DNA from: Phocaeicola paurosaccharolyticus JCM 15092
Lineage (GTDB): Bacteria > Bacteroidota > Bacteroidia > Bacteroidales > Bacteroidaceae
Direction of reading: 5' to 3'
Assembly: GCF_000613805.1 (NCBI RefSeq)
Contig: NZ_BAJR01000001.1
Location: forward strand, 1-64,000
DNA: 64,000 nucleotides
The notes below the pieces were generated by a model. It did not search any database. It saw nothing but the letters and a program-made list of their open reading frames with translations, and was not told the origin of the DNA. The position numbers were made by a program, and so were the translations under genes. Shown here in pieces: positions 9,047 to 17,617 of the stretch. How positions within the stretch are numbered: the stretch's first letter is position 1; each line of letters opens with the position of its first letter.

Positions 9047-9895
9047 TTATGCTGTCTCTGTATCTTGTGATTCAACAGAAGCCGATTCCTCTACAGCATT
9101 GTCGGCAGGCTCTTCGGCAGCAATCTTACTATCACGGATAGCAAACAGCTGTTTTGCGAAAGCAGAATTATTCTTAACCCTTTTCAGTGCCTCCTGTGCT
9201 GCATTCTGATGTGACTCTTTCTTTGAGTAACCCACACCATGGCCGCTTATAAGGTCTTCAATAAGTACATTACACTCGAAAGTTGGGCTATTGGTCTTAT
9301 CATAGTCATCATTAACAAGTTCATAGCTTATTGTCAACTTATTTTTCTGACACCACTCAATAAGACGCGATTTGAAGTTTACCTCCTCACGTGATACCTT
9401 CTCAAGGTTAATATATTTCCCTATGATTTTATTCTCTATGAAGTATTGACAAGCTTTATATCCTCTGTCAATATACATTGCCCCTACTAATGCCTCGAAA
9501 GCATTACCACATAGGTAACTGTTGTGTGAAGATTGTTGATTACTGAATTTGATAAGCTTGTCAAGGCCAAGTTCTTTGCCGATTTGGTTAAGTGTATCGC
9601 GCTGCACTATTTTTGAGCGGGTATTTGTTAGAAATCCCTCTCTTTTTCCATCAAACTTTTTGTATACAATGTCAGCTACTACCGCATCTAGAATAGCATC
9701 TCCGAGGAACTCCAACCTCTCATTATTAAGAAGACGCCCATTATCCGACCTGACAAGAATTGATTTATGCAGTAAAGCCTGTTCGTAAAGCTTAATATTC
9801 TTAGGGAAGAACCCAAGCATTCTATAAAAACAAAAATAAGACTCCCTATCCTTTCGAAAAAGAAGTCTTATTCTATTTACTATATTACAGTACAC
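9047..9895 (-). CDS. rnc: Ribonuclease III
   Basis: Double-strand-specific endoribonuclease for rRNA and mRNA processing. The signature NERLEFLGDAILD lies at about residues 57-69. A second acidic site (AFEALVGAMYID) follows, then a C-terminal dsRNA-binding domain (about 170-245, FKSRLIEWCQKN through GYSKKESHQNAAQEAL) and a disordered acidic tail. The 282 residues are slightly long because of this tail and an N-terminal extension. fabF lies 2 bp upstream and acpP before that, the common acpP-fabF-rnc order, so all three are one operon read from the acpP promoter. Confidence 0.95.
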   Translation of the reverse strand: MYCNIVNRIRLLFRKDRESYFCFYRMLGFFPKNIKLYEQALLHKSILVRSDNGRLLNNERLEFLGDAILDAVVADIVYKKFDGKREGFLTNTRSKIVQRDTLNQIGKELGLDKLIKFSNQQSSHNSYLCGNAFEALVGAMYIDRGYKACQYFIENKIIGKYINLEKVSREEVNFKSRLIEWCQKNKLTISYELVNDDYDKTNSPTFECNVLIEDLISGHGVGYSKKESHQNAAQEALKRVKNNSAFAKQLFAIRDSKIAAEEPADNAVEESASVESQDTETA

Positions 9896-9897
9896 TG

Positions 9898-11163
9898 TTA
9901 TTCTACAAATTTCTTAACGATAACACAAGCATTGTGTCCACCAAATCCGAAGGTATTACTCAACGCAGCTCTAACAGTACGTTTCTGAGCCTTATTGAAT
10001 GTAAAGTTGAGGTTGTAATCGATGTTTTCATCATTATCACCCTCTTCGTGATTGATAGTTGGAGGTACAATATCATTCTTGACAGCCAATATACTTGCTA
10101 TAGCTTCTACAGCACCAGCAGCACCTAGAAGGTGACCAGTCATTGATTTTGTAGAACTGATATTAAGTTTATAAGCATTATCGCCAAATACGTCTTTGAT
10201 AGCTTTAACCTCAGATACATCTCCTACAGGAGTTGATGTACCATGAACATTGATATAATCAATGTCTTCAGGTTTCATACCTGCATCTTCCAAAGCATTT
10301 TGCATTACAAGCTTAGCCCCCAATCCCTCAGGATGAGATGCTGTAAGATGATATGCATCTGCAGAAGCACCAACACCAGCTAATTCAGCATAGATCTTAG
10401 CACCACGAGCTTTTGCATGTTCCAACTCTTCAAGTATAAGACAGCCGGCACCTTCTCCCATAATGAATCCATCGCGGCTAGCGCTAAATGGGCGAGAAGC
10501 ATGTTGAGCGTCATCATTACGTGTTGATAATGCGTGCATTGCGTTAAAACCTCCTACACCAGCCTCAAAGATTGCAGCTTCAGCACCACCTGCAACGATA
10601 GCATTCGCCTTACCCAAACGGATATAGTTGAATGCATCAGCAATCGCATTTGATGAAGATGCACAAGCAGAAGTTGTTGTAAAGTTTGGTCCGTGAAAAC
10701 CATACATAATTGAGATTTGACCTGCTGCAATATCAGCTATCATTTTTGGGATGAAGAATGGGTTGAATTTAGGGCCAACCGTCTCTCTTGTAAGAGCATA
10801 GTTGATAACCTCTTCTTCGAAAGTATGAATACCTCCGATACCAACACCATAAATAACTCCAATCCTGTTTAAATCTTCTTTTTCGAGGTCCATACCACAA
10901 TCTTCAATAGCTTCCTTAGCGCAAACTATAGCGAACTGGGTATATAAATCCATCTTTCTCACCTCCTTGCGATCAAGGAAGTCTGTTGCATTGAAGCCTT
11001 TAACCTCACATGCGAACTGAGTTTTGAATTTGGACGCATCAAAATGAGTAATAGGTCCTGCACCACTCACACCTTTAAGAATATTCTCCCAAAATTCAGG
11101 ATAAGTATTTCCAACTGGAGTAAGTGCTCCAAGACCTGTTACTACAACTCTTTTTAATTCCAT
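9898..11163 (-). CDS. fabF: 3-oxoacyl-[acyl-carrier-protein] synthase II
   Basis: Elongating condensing enzyme of type II fatty-acid synthesis, joining malonyl-ACP to acyl-ACP in the cytoplasm. The 421 residues carry the Cys-His-His triad: TTSACASSS with the nucleophile at about residue 167, NVHGTSTPVGD, and STKSMTGHLLGAAG. The N-terminus (VVVTGLGALTPVG) is typical and the length is normal. It sits 18 bp after acpP, which encodes its carrier protein, and 2 bp before rnc. Confidence 0.97.
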   Translation of the reverse strand: MELKRVVVTGLGALTPVGNTYPEFWENILKGVSGAGPITHFDASKFKTQFACEVKGFNATDFLDRKEVRKMDLYTQFAIVCAKEAIEDCGMDLEKEDLNRIGVIYGVGIGGIHTFEEEVINYALTRETVGPKFNPFFIPKMIADIAAGQISIMYGFHGPNFTTTSACASSSNAIADAFNYIRLGKANAIVAGGAEAAIFEAGVGGFNAMHALSTRNDDAQHASRPFSASRDGFIMGEGAGCLILEELEHAKARGAKIYAELAGVGASADAYHLTASHPEGLGAKLVMQNALEDAGMKPEDIDYINVHGTSTPVGDVSEVKAIKDVFGDNAYKLNISSTKSMTGHLLGAAGAVEAIASILAVKNDIVPPTINHEEGDNDENIDYNLNFTFNKAQKRTVRAALSNTFGFGGHNACVIVKKFVE

Positions 11164-11181
11164 ATTATAAAATAGGGATAA

Positions 11182-11418
11182 TTACTTTGCGTTAGCTTCG
11201 ATATAAGAAACAGCGTCACCTACAGTAGCAATTTTCTCTGCTTGATCATCTGGAATAGAGATGCTAAACTCTTTCTCGAATTCCATGATTAATTCTACTG
11301 TATCTAATGAATCAGCGCCTAAATCATTTGTGAAGCTTGCTTCGTTTGTAACTTCTGACTCTTCTACACCTAATTTATCAACAATAATAGCTTTTACTCT
11401 TGATGCAATTTCAGACAT
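11182..11418 (-). CDS. acpP: Acyl carrier protein
   Basis: Small acidic carrier (78 residues) that holds growing fatty acyl chains on a phosphopantetheine arm attached to Ser37 in the motif [10 protein letters not shown]. Its composition is strongly acidic with almost no aromatic residues, and the length is normal. It is the first gene of acpP-fabF-rnc, with a predicted promoter about 55-85 bp upstream, divergent from purN. Confidence 0.97.
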   Translation of the reverse strand: MSEIASRVKAIIVDKLGVEESEVTNEASFTNDLGADSLDTVELIMEFEKEFSISIPDDQAEKIATVGDAVSYIEANAK

Positions 11419-11470
11419 AACTTTAAAATTTTAGTTAATAAATTGAATTATTTTATTTTCTTTGTGGCTG

Positions 11471-11501
11471 CAAAGGAATAAATATTTCTTGTGCTAAACA
11501 A
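11471..11501 (-). promoter_or_regulatory. Promoter of acpP-fabF-rnc
   Basis: Minus strand: TTG (11501-11499), 20 bp, TTCCTTTG (11478-11471), one base off TAnnTTTG. The leader is about 46 nt. Confidence 0.5.
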
Positions 11502-11517
11502 ATATTCGAGCAAATAA

Positions 11518-11553
11518 TTGCATTATACTGCACACATTTTTAATTTGTGTGCA
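11518..11553 (+). promoter_or_regulatory. purN promoter overlapped by a 25-bp inverted repeat (candidate operator)
   Basis: TTG (11518-11520), 19 bp, TTAATTTG (11540-11547), one base off the -7 consensus. A perfect dyad, TGCACACA (11529-11536), 9-bp spacer, TGTGTGCA (11546-11553), spans the -7 box. The symmetry suggests a regulator-binding site, but the protein is unknown. Confidence 0.45.
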
Positions 11554-11572
11554 CCATTAAAGTCTATTTTTC

Positions 11573-12133
11573 ATGAAAAATATAGCGATTTTCGCCTCTG
11601 GTGAAGGGACAAATGCCGAAAGAATAGTACGTTATTTCTTAGAAAATAGTACAATAAGGGTGGCAATAATTATAACCAACAAACCTAATGCAGGCGTTAT
11701 AAAAAGGGCGGAATCCCTTGGTATTCATGCTCTTTTCTTGACTAAAGAGGAACTTCAGGGTGAGAGAATAATGGAAGTTCTAAAAGAGCACGATATTGAC
11801 TTTATTGTATTAGCAGGCTATCTGGCTAAGATCTCAGATGAGATTTTGCATATTTTCCCAAACCATATAATAAATATTCATCCTTCTCTTCTACCAAAAT
11901 ATGGAGGTAAGGGAATGTACGGCCTAAAAGTGCATCAAGCTGTATTAGATGCTAAAGACAAAGAGAGCGGCATCACTATACATTATATAAATAGTGAATA
12001 CGACAAAGGCGAGGTAATTGTACAGGAAAAATGTGAAGTGCTGGATAGTGATACAGCCGAATCTTTAGCTGAAAGAGTACATAAACTCGAGTATAAATAC
12101 TTTCCTGAAACAATAGAGAAACTACTCTCATAA
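11573..12133 (+). CDS. purN: Phosphoribosylglycinamide formyltransferase
   Basis: Third step of purine synthesis, transferring formyl from 10-formyl-THF to GAR. The N-terminal IAIFASGEGTNAERIV is the phosphate-binding loop. IINIHPSLLPKYGG carries the catalytic Asn-His-Ser segment at about residues 103-116, and the Asp follows in YINSEYDKGEVI. The 186 residues are the normal short bacterial length. It is transcribed alone, divergent from acpP, and followed by a strong palindromic hairpin. Confidence 0.95.
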   Translation: MKNIAIFASGEGTNAERIVRYFLENSTIRVAIIITNKPNAGVIKRAESLGIHALFLTKEELQGERIMEVLKEHDIDFIVLAGYLAKISDEILHIFPNHIINIHPSLLPKYGGKGMYGLKVHQAVLDAKDKESGITIHYINSEYDKGEVIVQEKCEVLDSDTAESLAERVHKLEYKYFPETIEKLLS

Positions 12134-12185
12134 TATTATTATAGGTAGAGTGATTGAATATATTATTCTATCTAAACCATGAAAT

Positions 12186-12231
12186 ATTAATCCTAAGGCT
12201 TTGGACAATAATCCAAAGCCTTAGGATTAAT
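12186..12231. repeat. Palindromic dispersed repeat, copy 1 (likely terminator)
   Basis: A 20-bp perfect stem (ATTAATCCTAAGGCTTTGGA and its complement) closes a CAATAA loop. It lies between purN and the convergent pdxB. A further partial unit (GCCTTAGGATAA) follows at 12238-12249. The same 22-bp unit architecture recurs at 39121-39184. There is no T-tract on the plus side. Confidence 0.75.
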
Positions 12232-12294
12232 AAACTGTGCCTTAGGATAAGAGCATAGCCTTGACTATGAGTAATTAATTCAGGGAAAAGTCCT

Positions 12295-13312
12295 TTATAG
12301 TTCTCTTCTAAGTTTATAATCACCTCTTATCTTTTCAAAATTTTCAGGTTTGCTCTTAAGCACAGCGCTATCTTCAAGAGGATTATAGACCTCAAGGAAA
12401 TTATACCCCTCATTGTAATAATCTGATCCCTTATTGAAAGGTGATGGGGGCAGGGAAAGATATATAAGATTATTCAGCCAAAGAATTGGCATAATGAGAG
12501 TAGCGAGCTACGAGTAGCATTAATCTTTCCATCGGCCGAGTATCCTGCTATATGAGGAGTTGAAATATATGCCATATTCAATAGCCTCATATCAATATGA
12601 GGTTCATTCTCCCATACATCGATAATTGCATCTGATACTTTTGAAGATGAAATGTTTTCTATCAACAAAGGTGTATCTATAACCTCACCTCTTGACGTGT
12701 TTATTATATAAGGTCTTCTTTTTAATGATGAAAAGAAGTTAGCATCGGCGAGATGATATGTAGAATGCTTTCCATCCTTTGTCAAAGGCGTGTGAAAAGT
12801 GATTACATCTGCCTTCTCCATGATCTCATTCAGTTCTACGAACCTTCTTCGCCATCATCCTTTCTAGGAGGGTCGTTGAGCAAAACTTTCATACCAAGTT
12901 CACCTGCAACTCTCGCAATTCTGCTACCCACATGTCCCACTCCTATAACACCTATTGTTGAATCCTTCAATGAAAGGCCTTTATCTCTCTGTAACAGCAG
13001 AAGAACCGAATGAATGTATTGCTCCACAGCTCCTGAGTTACAACCCGCAGCATTAGTCCACTCTATTCCAGCCCTTTTACAATAAGATGTGTCAATATGG
13101 TCGAAACCGATTGTGGCAGTAGCGATAAATCTCACACTACTACCTTTAAGAAGTTCCTCGTTGCATTTTGTACGGGTTCGGATAACCAATGCATCGGCAT
13201 CTTTTATAATCTCATTGCTGAACTTATCACCCGGAACATAAACAGCAGTGAAGCCCAATAGTTCAAGAGTATCCTTAATATAAGGCACCTTTTCGTCTAC
13301 TATTACTTTCAT
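12295..13312 (-). pseudogene. pdxB: Erythronate-4-phosphate dehydrogenase, two single-base deletions
   Basis: NAD-dependent 2-hydroxyacid dehydrogenase family enzyme of pyridoxal-phosphate synthesis. The reassembled order is the N-terminal substrate domain (MKVIVDEKVPYIKDTLELLG), the Rossmann fold (GVIGVGHVGSRIARVA) and the catalytic region (INTSRGEVID, WENEPHID, STPHIAGYSADGK). The PdxB C-terminal dimerisation segment with YNPLEDS comes last. Frame breaks lie at about 12841-12844 (restores EEGFVELNEIMEKAD) and 12477-12480 (restores CQFFGLNNLIYL), each needing one added base. The reading ends RRELstop. A further shift there would extend it by a few residues, which I cannot decide. The GYSADGK string and the tail favour PdxB over a generic D-isomer dehydrogenase. 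Confidence 0.85.
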
Positions 13313-13363
13313 CAGTTCTTGTAAATTTCAATTCACAAAAATATACATATTTACTCAATAAAA

Positions 13364-13394
13364 TTGGCTAATTAGAAAAGTTTATATAGTTTTG
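13364..13394 (+). promoter_or_regulatory. Promoter of the DUF4254/LPS-core operon
   Basis: TTG (13364-13366), 20 bp, TAGTTTTG (13387-13394): full match to the Bacteroides consensus. It drives the plus-strand operon starting at 13439. Confidence 0.7.
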
Positions 13395-13438
13395 CTCATT
13401 TAATTCGCACTAATTATTAATTAATAAGACGATTAGAT

Positions 13439-14044
13439 ATGACTTTTACAGAACTATCCACTCCTATCTTCGAGAAATCAATAGCAAATTATCACATAAA
13501 AGACAATGTAGATACTCCTATTGAAAACCCATATCCATTAAGAAGTATAGAATACTATCTCTACTTAAAGAATTGGATTGATACAGTTCAATGGCATTTT
13601 GAAGATATTATCAGAGATCCAAATATCAACCCTGAAGAGGCTCTTTTATTGAAACGTCGCATTGATAAGTCTAATCAGGACAGAACTGATCTAGTGGAAC
13701 TTATTGACAGCTATTTTCTTGATAAATACAAGGATGTGGTAGTAAAAGCAGATGCAACAATTAACACAGAGAGTCCTGCCTGGGCTATTGACCGTCTTTC
13801 AATCCTTGCTTTGAAAATATATCATATGCGCCAGGAGGTTGAGCGTACTGATACATCTGGAGAGCATCTTAAGCAGTGTCAGACAAAACTTAACATCCTT
13901 TTGGAGCAGCAGAAAGATCTATCTTCTGCTATTGACCAATTAATATTTGATATTGAATCAGGCAACAAGTACATGAAGGTTTACAAACAGATGAAGATGT
14001 ACAACGATCCAAGCCTAAACCCAGTACTGTACGGAAAGAAATAG
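13439..14044 (+). CDS. DUF4254 domain protein
   Basis: A 201-residue, mostly helical cytoplasmic protein without signal or membrane segment. It matches my memory of the Bacteroidota DUF4254 family through the strings WHFEDIIRDPNINPEEAL, LKRRIDKSNQDRTDLVE and the C-terminal MYNDPSLNPVLYGKK. It is the first gene of the envelope operon, 7 bp before a GT9 heptosyltransferase-like gene. That position suggests a part in LPS assembly or its control, but no biochemical function is known to me. Confidence 0.85.
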   Translation: MTFTELSTPIFEKSIANYHIKDNVDTPIENPYPLRSIEYYLYLKNWIDTVQWHFEDIIRDPNINPEEALLLKRRIDKSNQDRTDLVELIDSYFLDKYKDVVVKADATINTESPAWAIDRLSILALKIYHMRQEVERTDTSGEHLKQCQTKLNILLEQQKDLSSAIDQLIFDIESGNKYMKVYKQMKMYNDPSLNPVLYGKK

Positions 14045-14051
14045 ATCATCA

Positions 14052-15089
14052 ATGGCTAAAATATTAGTAATCCGTTTTTCAGCATTAGGAGATGTTGCTA
14101 TGACCATTCCTGTTATTGCATCATTTGCCAATAAGTTTCCTGAACATCAGATAACTATATTAAGCAGAAGTTCTTTTTCTCCACTTTTAGATATCTCACT
14201 CCCATGTAATGTCAAATTAAAAGGGGTGGATCTAAAAAACAACTACAAGGGAATCAAAGGAATAACAAAATTATATAAGGAACTGAAGAATGAACATTTT
14301 GATTTCGTAGCAGATCTACATGATGTGCTACGGTCAAAGTATCTATGTTTTCTATTTTGGCTTAATGGTTATAAGACTGCTCATATAGACAAAGACAGAA
14401 AGGGCAAAAAGGAACTGGCAAGATATAAAGGTAAAAGACTTGTGCAGTTGAAGAGTTCATTCGAGAGATATCAGGATGTATTCAAGAAACTCGGATTTGA
14501 GTTCGACCTTAGCTTTGAATCTATTATTACTGATACAGTAATAGCAAGCTTTCTGAATTGTGAGGCTTACCAGAAGAGAGAGAATGAAAAATGGATAGGA
14601 ATAGCACCTTTTGCTGCACATAAAGGGAAAATATACCCGATAGAGAAGCAAGAAGAGGTGATAAGGCAATTATCTAAAGACTCTAATATCCATATATTCC
14701 TCTTCGGAGGTGGAATACAAGAGAAGGAAATCTTCAATAAATGGGAAAATATGGGTGGAAACATAACCTCCATGGCAGGAAAGTTGAGCCTTGACAAAGA
14801 GGTCTTATTCATGAATAAGCTTGATGTAATGATCTCTATGGATTCAGGTAACATGCATCTTGCCTCACTGGTTAATACTCCTGTTGTCTCTATATGGGGA
14901 GCGACACATCCTTTTGCCGGCTTCATGGGCTGGAATCAGCCATACAGCAATGCTATCCAGATAGATATGCAATGCAGACCTTGCTCCATCTTTGGGAATA
15001 AGCCATGCATCTATGGGGACTATAGATGTATGAGCAGTATCCCTGAAAAGATGATTGTTGAAAAGGTCAACTCAATCATATACAAATAG
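14052..15089 (+). CDS. Glycosyltransferase family 9 (heptosyltransferase-like)
   Basis: Predicted cytoplasmic transferase adding a sugar to the LPS inner core. The GT-B N-terminus ILVIRFSALGDVAMTIPVI is the GT9 opening. The C-terminal half carries SMDSGNMHLASLVNTPVVSI followed by WGATHPFAGF, the nucleotide-sugar-binding block. The 345 residues are normal. It sits in an operon after the DUF4254 gene and 7 bp before an LPS-kinase-like gene, which strengthens the LPS-core assignment. The sugar donor cannot be read from sequence. Confidence 0.9.
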   Translation: MAKILVIRFSALGDVAMTIPVIASFANKFPEHQITILSRSSFSPLLDISLPCNVKLKGVDLKNNYKGIKGITKLYKELKNEHFDFVADLHDVLRSKYLCFLFWLNGYKTAHIDKDRKGKKELARYKGKRLVQLKSSFERYQDVFKKLGFEFDLSFESIITDTVIASFLNCEAYQKRENEKWIGIAPFAAHKGKIYPIEKQEEVIRQLSKDSNIHIFLFGGGIQEKEIFNKWENMGGNITSMAGKLSLDKEVLFMNKLDVMISMDSGNMHLASLVNTPVVSIWGATHPFAGFMGWNQPYSNAIQIDMQCRPCSIFGNKPCIYGDYRCMSSIPEKMIVEKVNSIIYK

Positions 15090-15096
15090 AATTATA

Positions 15097-15855
15097 ATGA
15101 GAATAGAGATTCATCCAGACTATAAACAATATTCTGACTTTCTTAATAGCATTCCATCAATTTTTCAACAAGAAGGAAAGAGTATCTATGAAGGAAGAAA
15201 TAGCGTAAAGCTATTTTCTTCTCAAGGTATGGATTTCATTGTAAAGCGTTTCAAGAAGCCCAATATAGTACAGGGGATTTCATATTCCTTTTTCAAGAAG
15301 AGTAAAGCTGAAAGAGCATTTCTTTACGCTGGAATATTTAGAGATAGAGGTATAGATACACCTCACGAAATAGCCTTTATTGAGATAAAGAAAAATAGAT
15401 TATTATCCGATAGCTATTTTATATGTCAGATATGTAGTGCTCCTTCAATTATGGAGACCATTTCATCTGATGGTTTTGATAAAGATCTGATAAATGAGTT
15501 AGCAGCTTTCATTGTGAGACTACATGAAAGGAAGATATTCCACGGTGATTTAAACCTGTCAAATATTCTTTTCAACAGATTAGAAGGTCAGCCTACTCAG
15601 TTCACACTAATAGACACCAACAGATCGAATATAGGAGGTGAGGAAACACAAAGCAGGTGTCTGGAAAATCTGGTAAGAATAACTCACAACAGAGAATTGC
15701 TAAGATATTTTATCTTACAATATACTTCTCTACGAGGATGGGATTCTGAGAAATGCACTAATTTTGTATTTTCTAAGCTTGACAGCTTCGAAAATAGACG
15801 AATATTTAAAAGAAGAGTAAAATCAATTATTTTCAAATCAAAGAATAAGGAATGA
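15097..15855 (+). CDS. Lipopolysaccharide kinase (InaA/WaaP-like)
   Basis: Protein-kinase-fold enzyme predicted to phosphorylate LPS core sugar on the cytoplasmic side. Visible are a lysine-containing strand (DFIVKRFKKPN), the catalytic loop HGDLNLSNILF and a metal-binding DTNRS segment. I chose the ATG at 15097 (MRIEIHPDY), 7 bp after the GT9 stop; a longer reading from 15055 would overlap GT9 and adds unlikely residues. The stop overlaps the next start as ATGA, so translation is coupled. Confidence 0.85.
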   Translation: MRIEIHPDYKQYSDFLNSIPSIFQQEGKSIYEGRNSVKLFSSQGMDFIVKRFKKPNIVQGISYSFFKKSKAERAFLYAGIFRDRGIDTPHEIAFIEIKKNRLLSDSYFICQICSAPSIMETISSDGFDKDLINELAAFIVRLHERKIFHGDLNLSNILFNRLEGQPTQFTLIDTNRSNIGGEETQSRCLENLVRITHNRELLRYFILQYTSLRGWDSEKCTNFVFSKLDSFENRRIFKRRVKSIIFKSKNKE

Positions 15856-16757
15856 AAATAGTTTATTACATAGTATTTTTCACCTGGTATCTTCTCTCTT
15901 TATTGCCACTTAAGATACTTTACTTCATATCTGACATACTATTTTTACTAGTATACTACATTGTCAGATATAGAAGGACCATTGTCAGAAAAAATCTACT
16001 CGGTTCCTTCCCTGAAAAACCAAAAGAAAAAATAATCGAGATTGAGAAGCAGTATTATCACTTCTTTTGTGATTATATAGTTGAGACTCTTAAAATCTTC
16101 TCAATATCTAAAGAGGAATTGAAAAAGAGAATGACTTTCTCAGGAATAGAAGAAATAGAGAGAGAAATGCACGAGAAAGATCGTACATTTTGCTTTGCAT
16201 ACTTAGGTCATTACTGCAATTGGGAGTGGATAGCATCTCTTCCATATTGGGTATCCGATGATATGCTATGTGGACAGATATATCACCCACTATACAATAA
16301 GGCATTCGACAAACTTTTCCTAAACCTTAGAAATAAGTTTGGAGGTACCTCTATTCCGATGAAAGAAACTTTGAGAAGAATTATTGAGTTGAGGAGAGCA
16401 AAACAGAAAACAATTATCGGGTTTATCTCTGATCAATCTCCTAAATGGAACAGTATTCATCACTGGACTCCATTCTTAAACAGAGAAACTCCTGTATTTA
16501 CAGGTACTGAGAAGATTGGGAAACAGGTTAATGCTCTGATTTATTATGCTGATGTTAAGAGGGTAAGAAGAGGGTACTATCATTGTCAATTCAAACCTAT
16601 GTTTGATAACCCAAATGATATACCTGACTTTGAGATTACTGACGCATACATGAAAAATCTGGAGCAGATGATTTCAGTTACGCCACAATATTGGCTATGG
16701 AGTCATAACAGATGGAAAAGGACTAAAGAAGAATTTTTAAAGAGGCAAGAACTCTAA
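15852..16757 (+). CDS. Lysophospholipid acyltransferase family protein (LpxL/HtrB-like)
   Basis: Predicted inner-membrane acyltransferase of lipid A late acylation (LPLAT family). An N-terminal hydrophobic segment of about 40 residues is followed by a basic YRRTIVRKNL. The catalytic-type motif is LGHYCNWEW at about residues 116-124, where the His and following acidic residue match the HxxxxD/E box. A second block, GFISDQSPKWNSIHHW, contacts substrate in relatives. The 301 residues are normal. It starts within the LPS-kinase stop codon. Confidence 0.88.
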   Translation: MKIVYYIVFFTWYLLSLLPLKILYFISDILFLLVYYIVRYRRTIVRKNLLGSFPEKPKEKIIEIEKQYYHFFCDYIVETLKIFSISKEELKKRMTFSGIEEIEREMHEKDRTFCFAYLGHYCNWEWIASLPYWVSDDMLCGQIYHPLYNKAFDKLFLNLRNKFGGTSIPMKETLRRIIELRRAKQKTIIGFISDQSPKWNSIHHWTPFLNRETPVFTGTEKIGKQVNALIYYADVKRVRRGYYHCQFKPMFDNPNDIPDFEITDAYMKNLEQMISVTPQYWLWSHNRWKRTKEEFLKRQEL

Positions 16758-16789
16758 TTAAAGTTTCATAATTCAAAATAGAAACATTT

Positions 16790-17614
16790 ATGACAAAAAT
16801 TAGTCAGGATATATCGTTAATAATCACGACCTACAATAATCCTGCATTTTTAGAACTTATACTTAAAAGTATACTTTCTCAAAGACTTATGCCGTTAGAA
16901 GTAATTATTGCTGACGACGGATCTACATATGAAACAAGAGTTCTTATTGATTCATACCGTAAATTCTTTTTAGTCCCATTAATTCATTCATGGATTCCTG
17001 ATGAAGGCTTTAGAGTTGCAAAATCACGTAATAAAGCAATAGCAAGAGCGAAAGGTAATTATATTGTTGTAATTGACGGAGATATTGTAGTCAACAAATA
17101 TTTTATTTCCGATCATAATGCCTTAAAAAAAATAGGATATTTTGTAACAGGCAGTAGAGCTAGATTAAAAGAAGAAGCAACAATCAACCATTGCCAAAAT
17201 AAAGATGAAAGATTCGATCTTTTCTCCAAAGGATTAACCCGCAGACTTGTTATGCTGAGAATACCATATGCACATAAATTTATTAAGGGACATTCTGGAT
17301 TGAAAAATGCACGAAGTTGTCATATGGCATTCTGGAAAGATGATTTTATTAATGTAAATGGCTTTGAAGAGGACTTTGAAGGTTGGGGATTTGAAGATTC
17401 CGAATTCGTACAACGACTATATAATAATGGGCTAAAACGTAAAAATGCTAAGCTTATGGCCCCTGCAGTACACCTTTACCACAAAGAAAGCAATACAGAT
17501 AATGCAATAAACAATAGAAGAATTTTAGAAGAGACTATTAATTCTCACAAGAAAAAAGCTACAAAAGGAATTTTACAGTACTTAGATAGCTCAATTACTA
17601 ACGCAATAAAATAA
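16790..17614 (+). CDS. Glycosyltransferase family 2 with galactosyltransferase-type C-terminal region
   Basis: GT-A inverting transferase. SLIITTYNNPAFLELILKSI opens the fold, IIADDGS follows, and VVIDGDIVV is the DxD metal site at about residues 93-101. The C-terminal block NGFEEDFEGWGFEDSEFVQR resembles the Glyco_transf_7C segment, which suggests a two-domain sugar-binding site. The gene is 32 bp after the acyltransferase and 3 bp before a second GT2, so it belongs to the same operon. Base composition looks more AT-rich than upstream genes. Donor and acceptor are unknown. Confidence 0.85.
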   Translation: MTKISQDISLIITTYNNPAFLELILKSILSQRLMPLEVIIADDGSTYETRVLIDSYRKFFLVPLIHSWIPDEGFRVAKSRNKAIARAKGNYIVVIDGDIVVNKYFISDHNALKKIGYFVTGSRARLKEEATINHCQNKDERFDLFSKGLTRRLVMLRIPYAHKFIKGHSGLKNARSCHMAFWKDDFINVNGFEEDFEGWGFEDSEFVQRLYNNGLKRKNAKLMAPAVHLYHKESNTDNAINNRRILEETINSHKKKATKGILQYLDSSITNAIK

Positions 17615-17617
17615 TAT

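Noticed and set aside
12295-12330. Third frameshift at the very end of pdxB
   Set aside because: A one-base change would add only a few residues after RREL, and I cannot tell from sequence alone which end is right.
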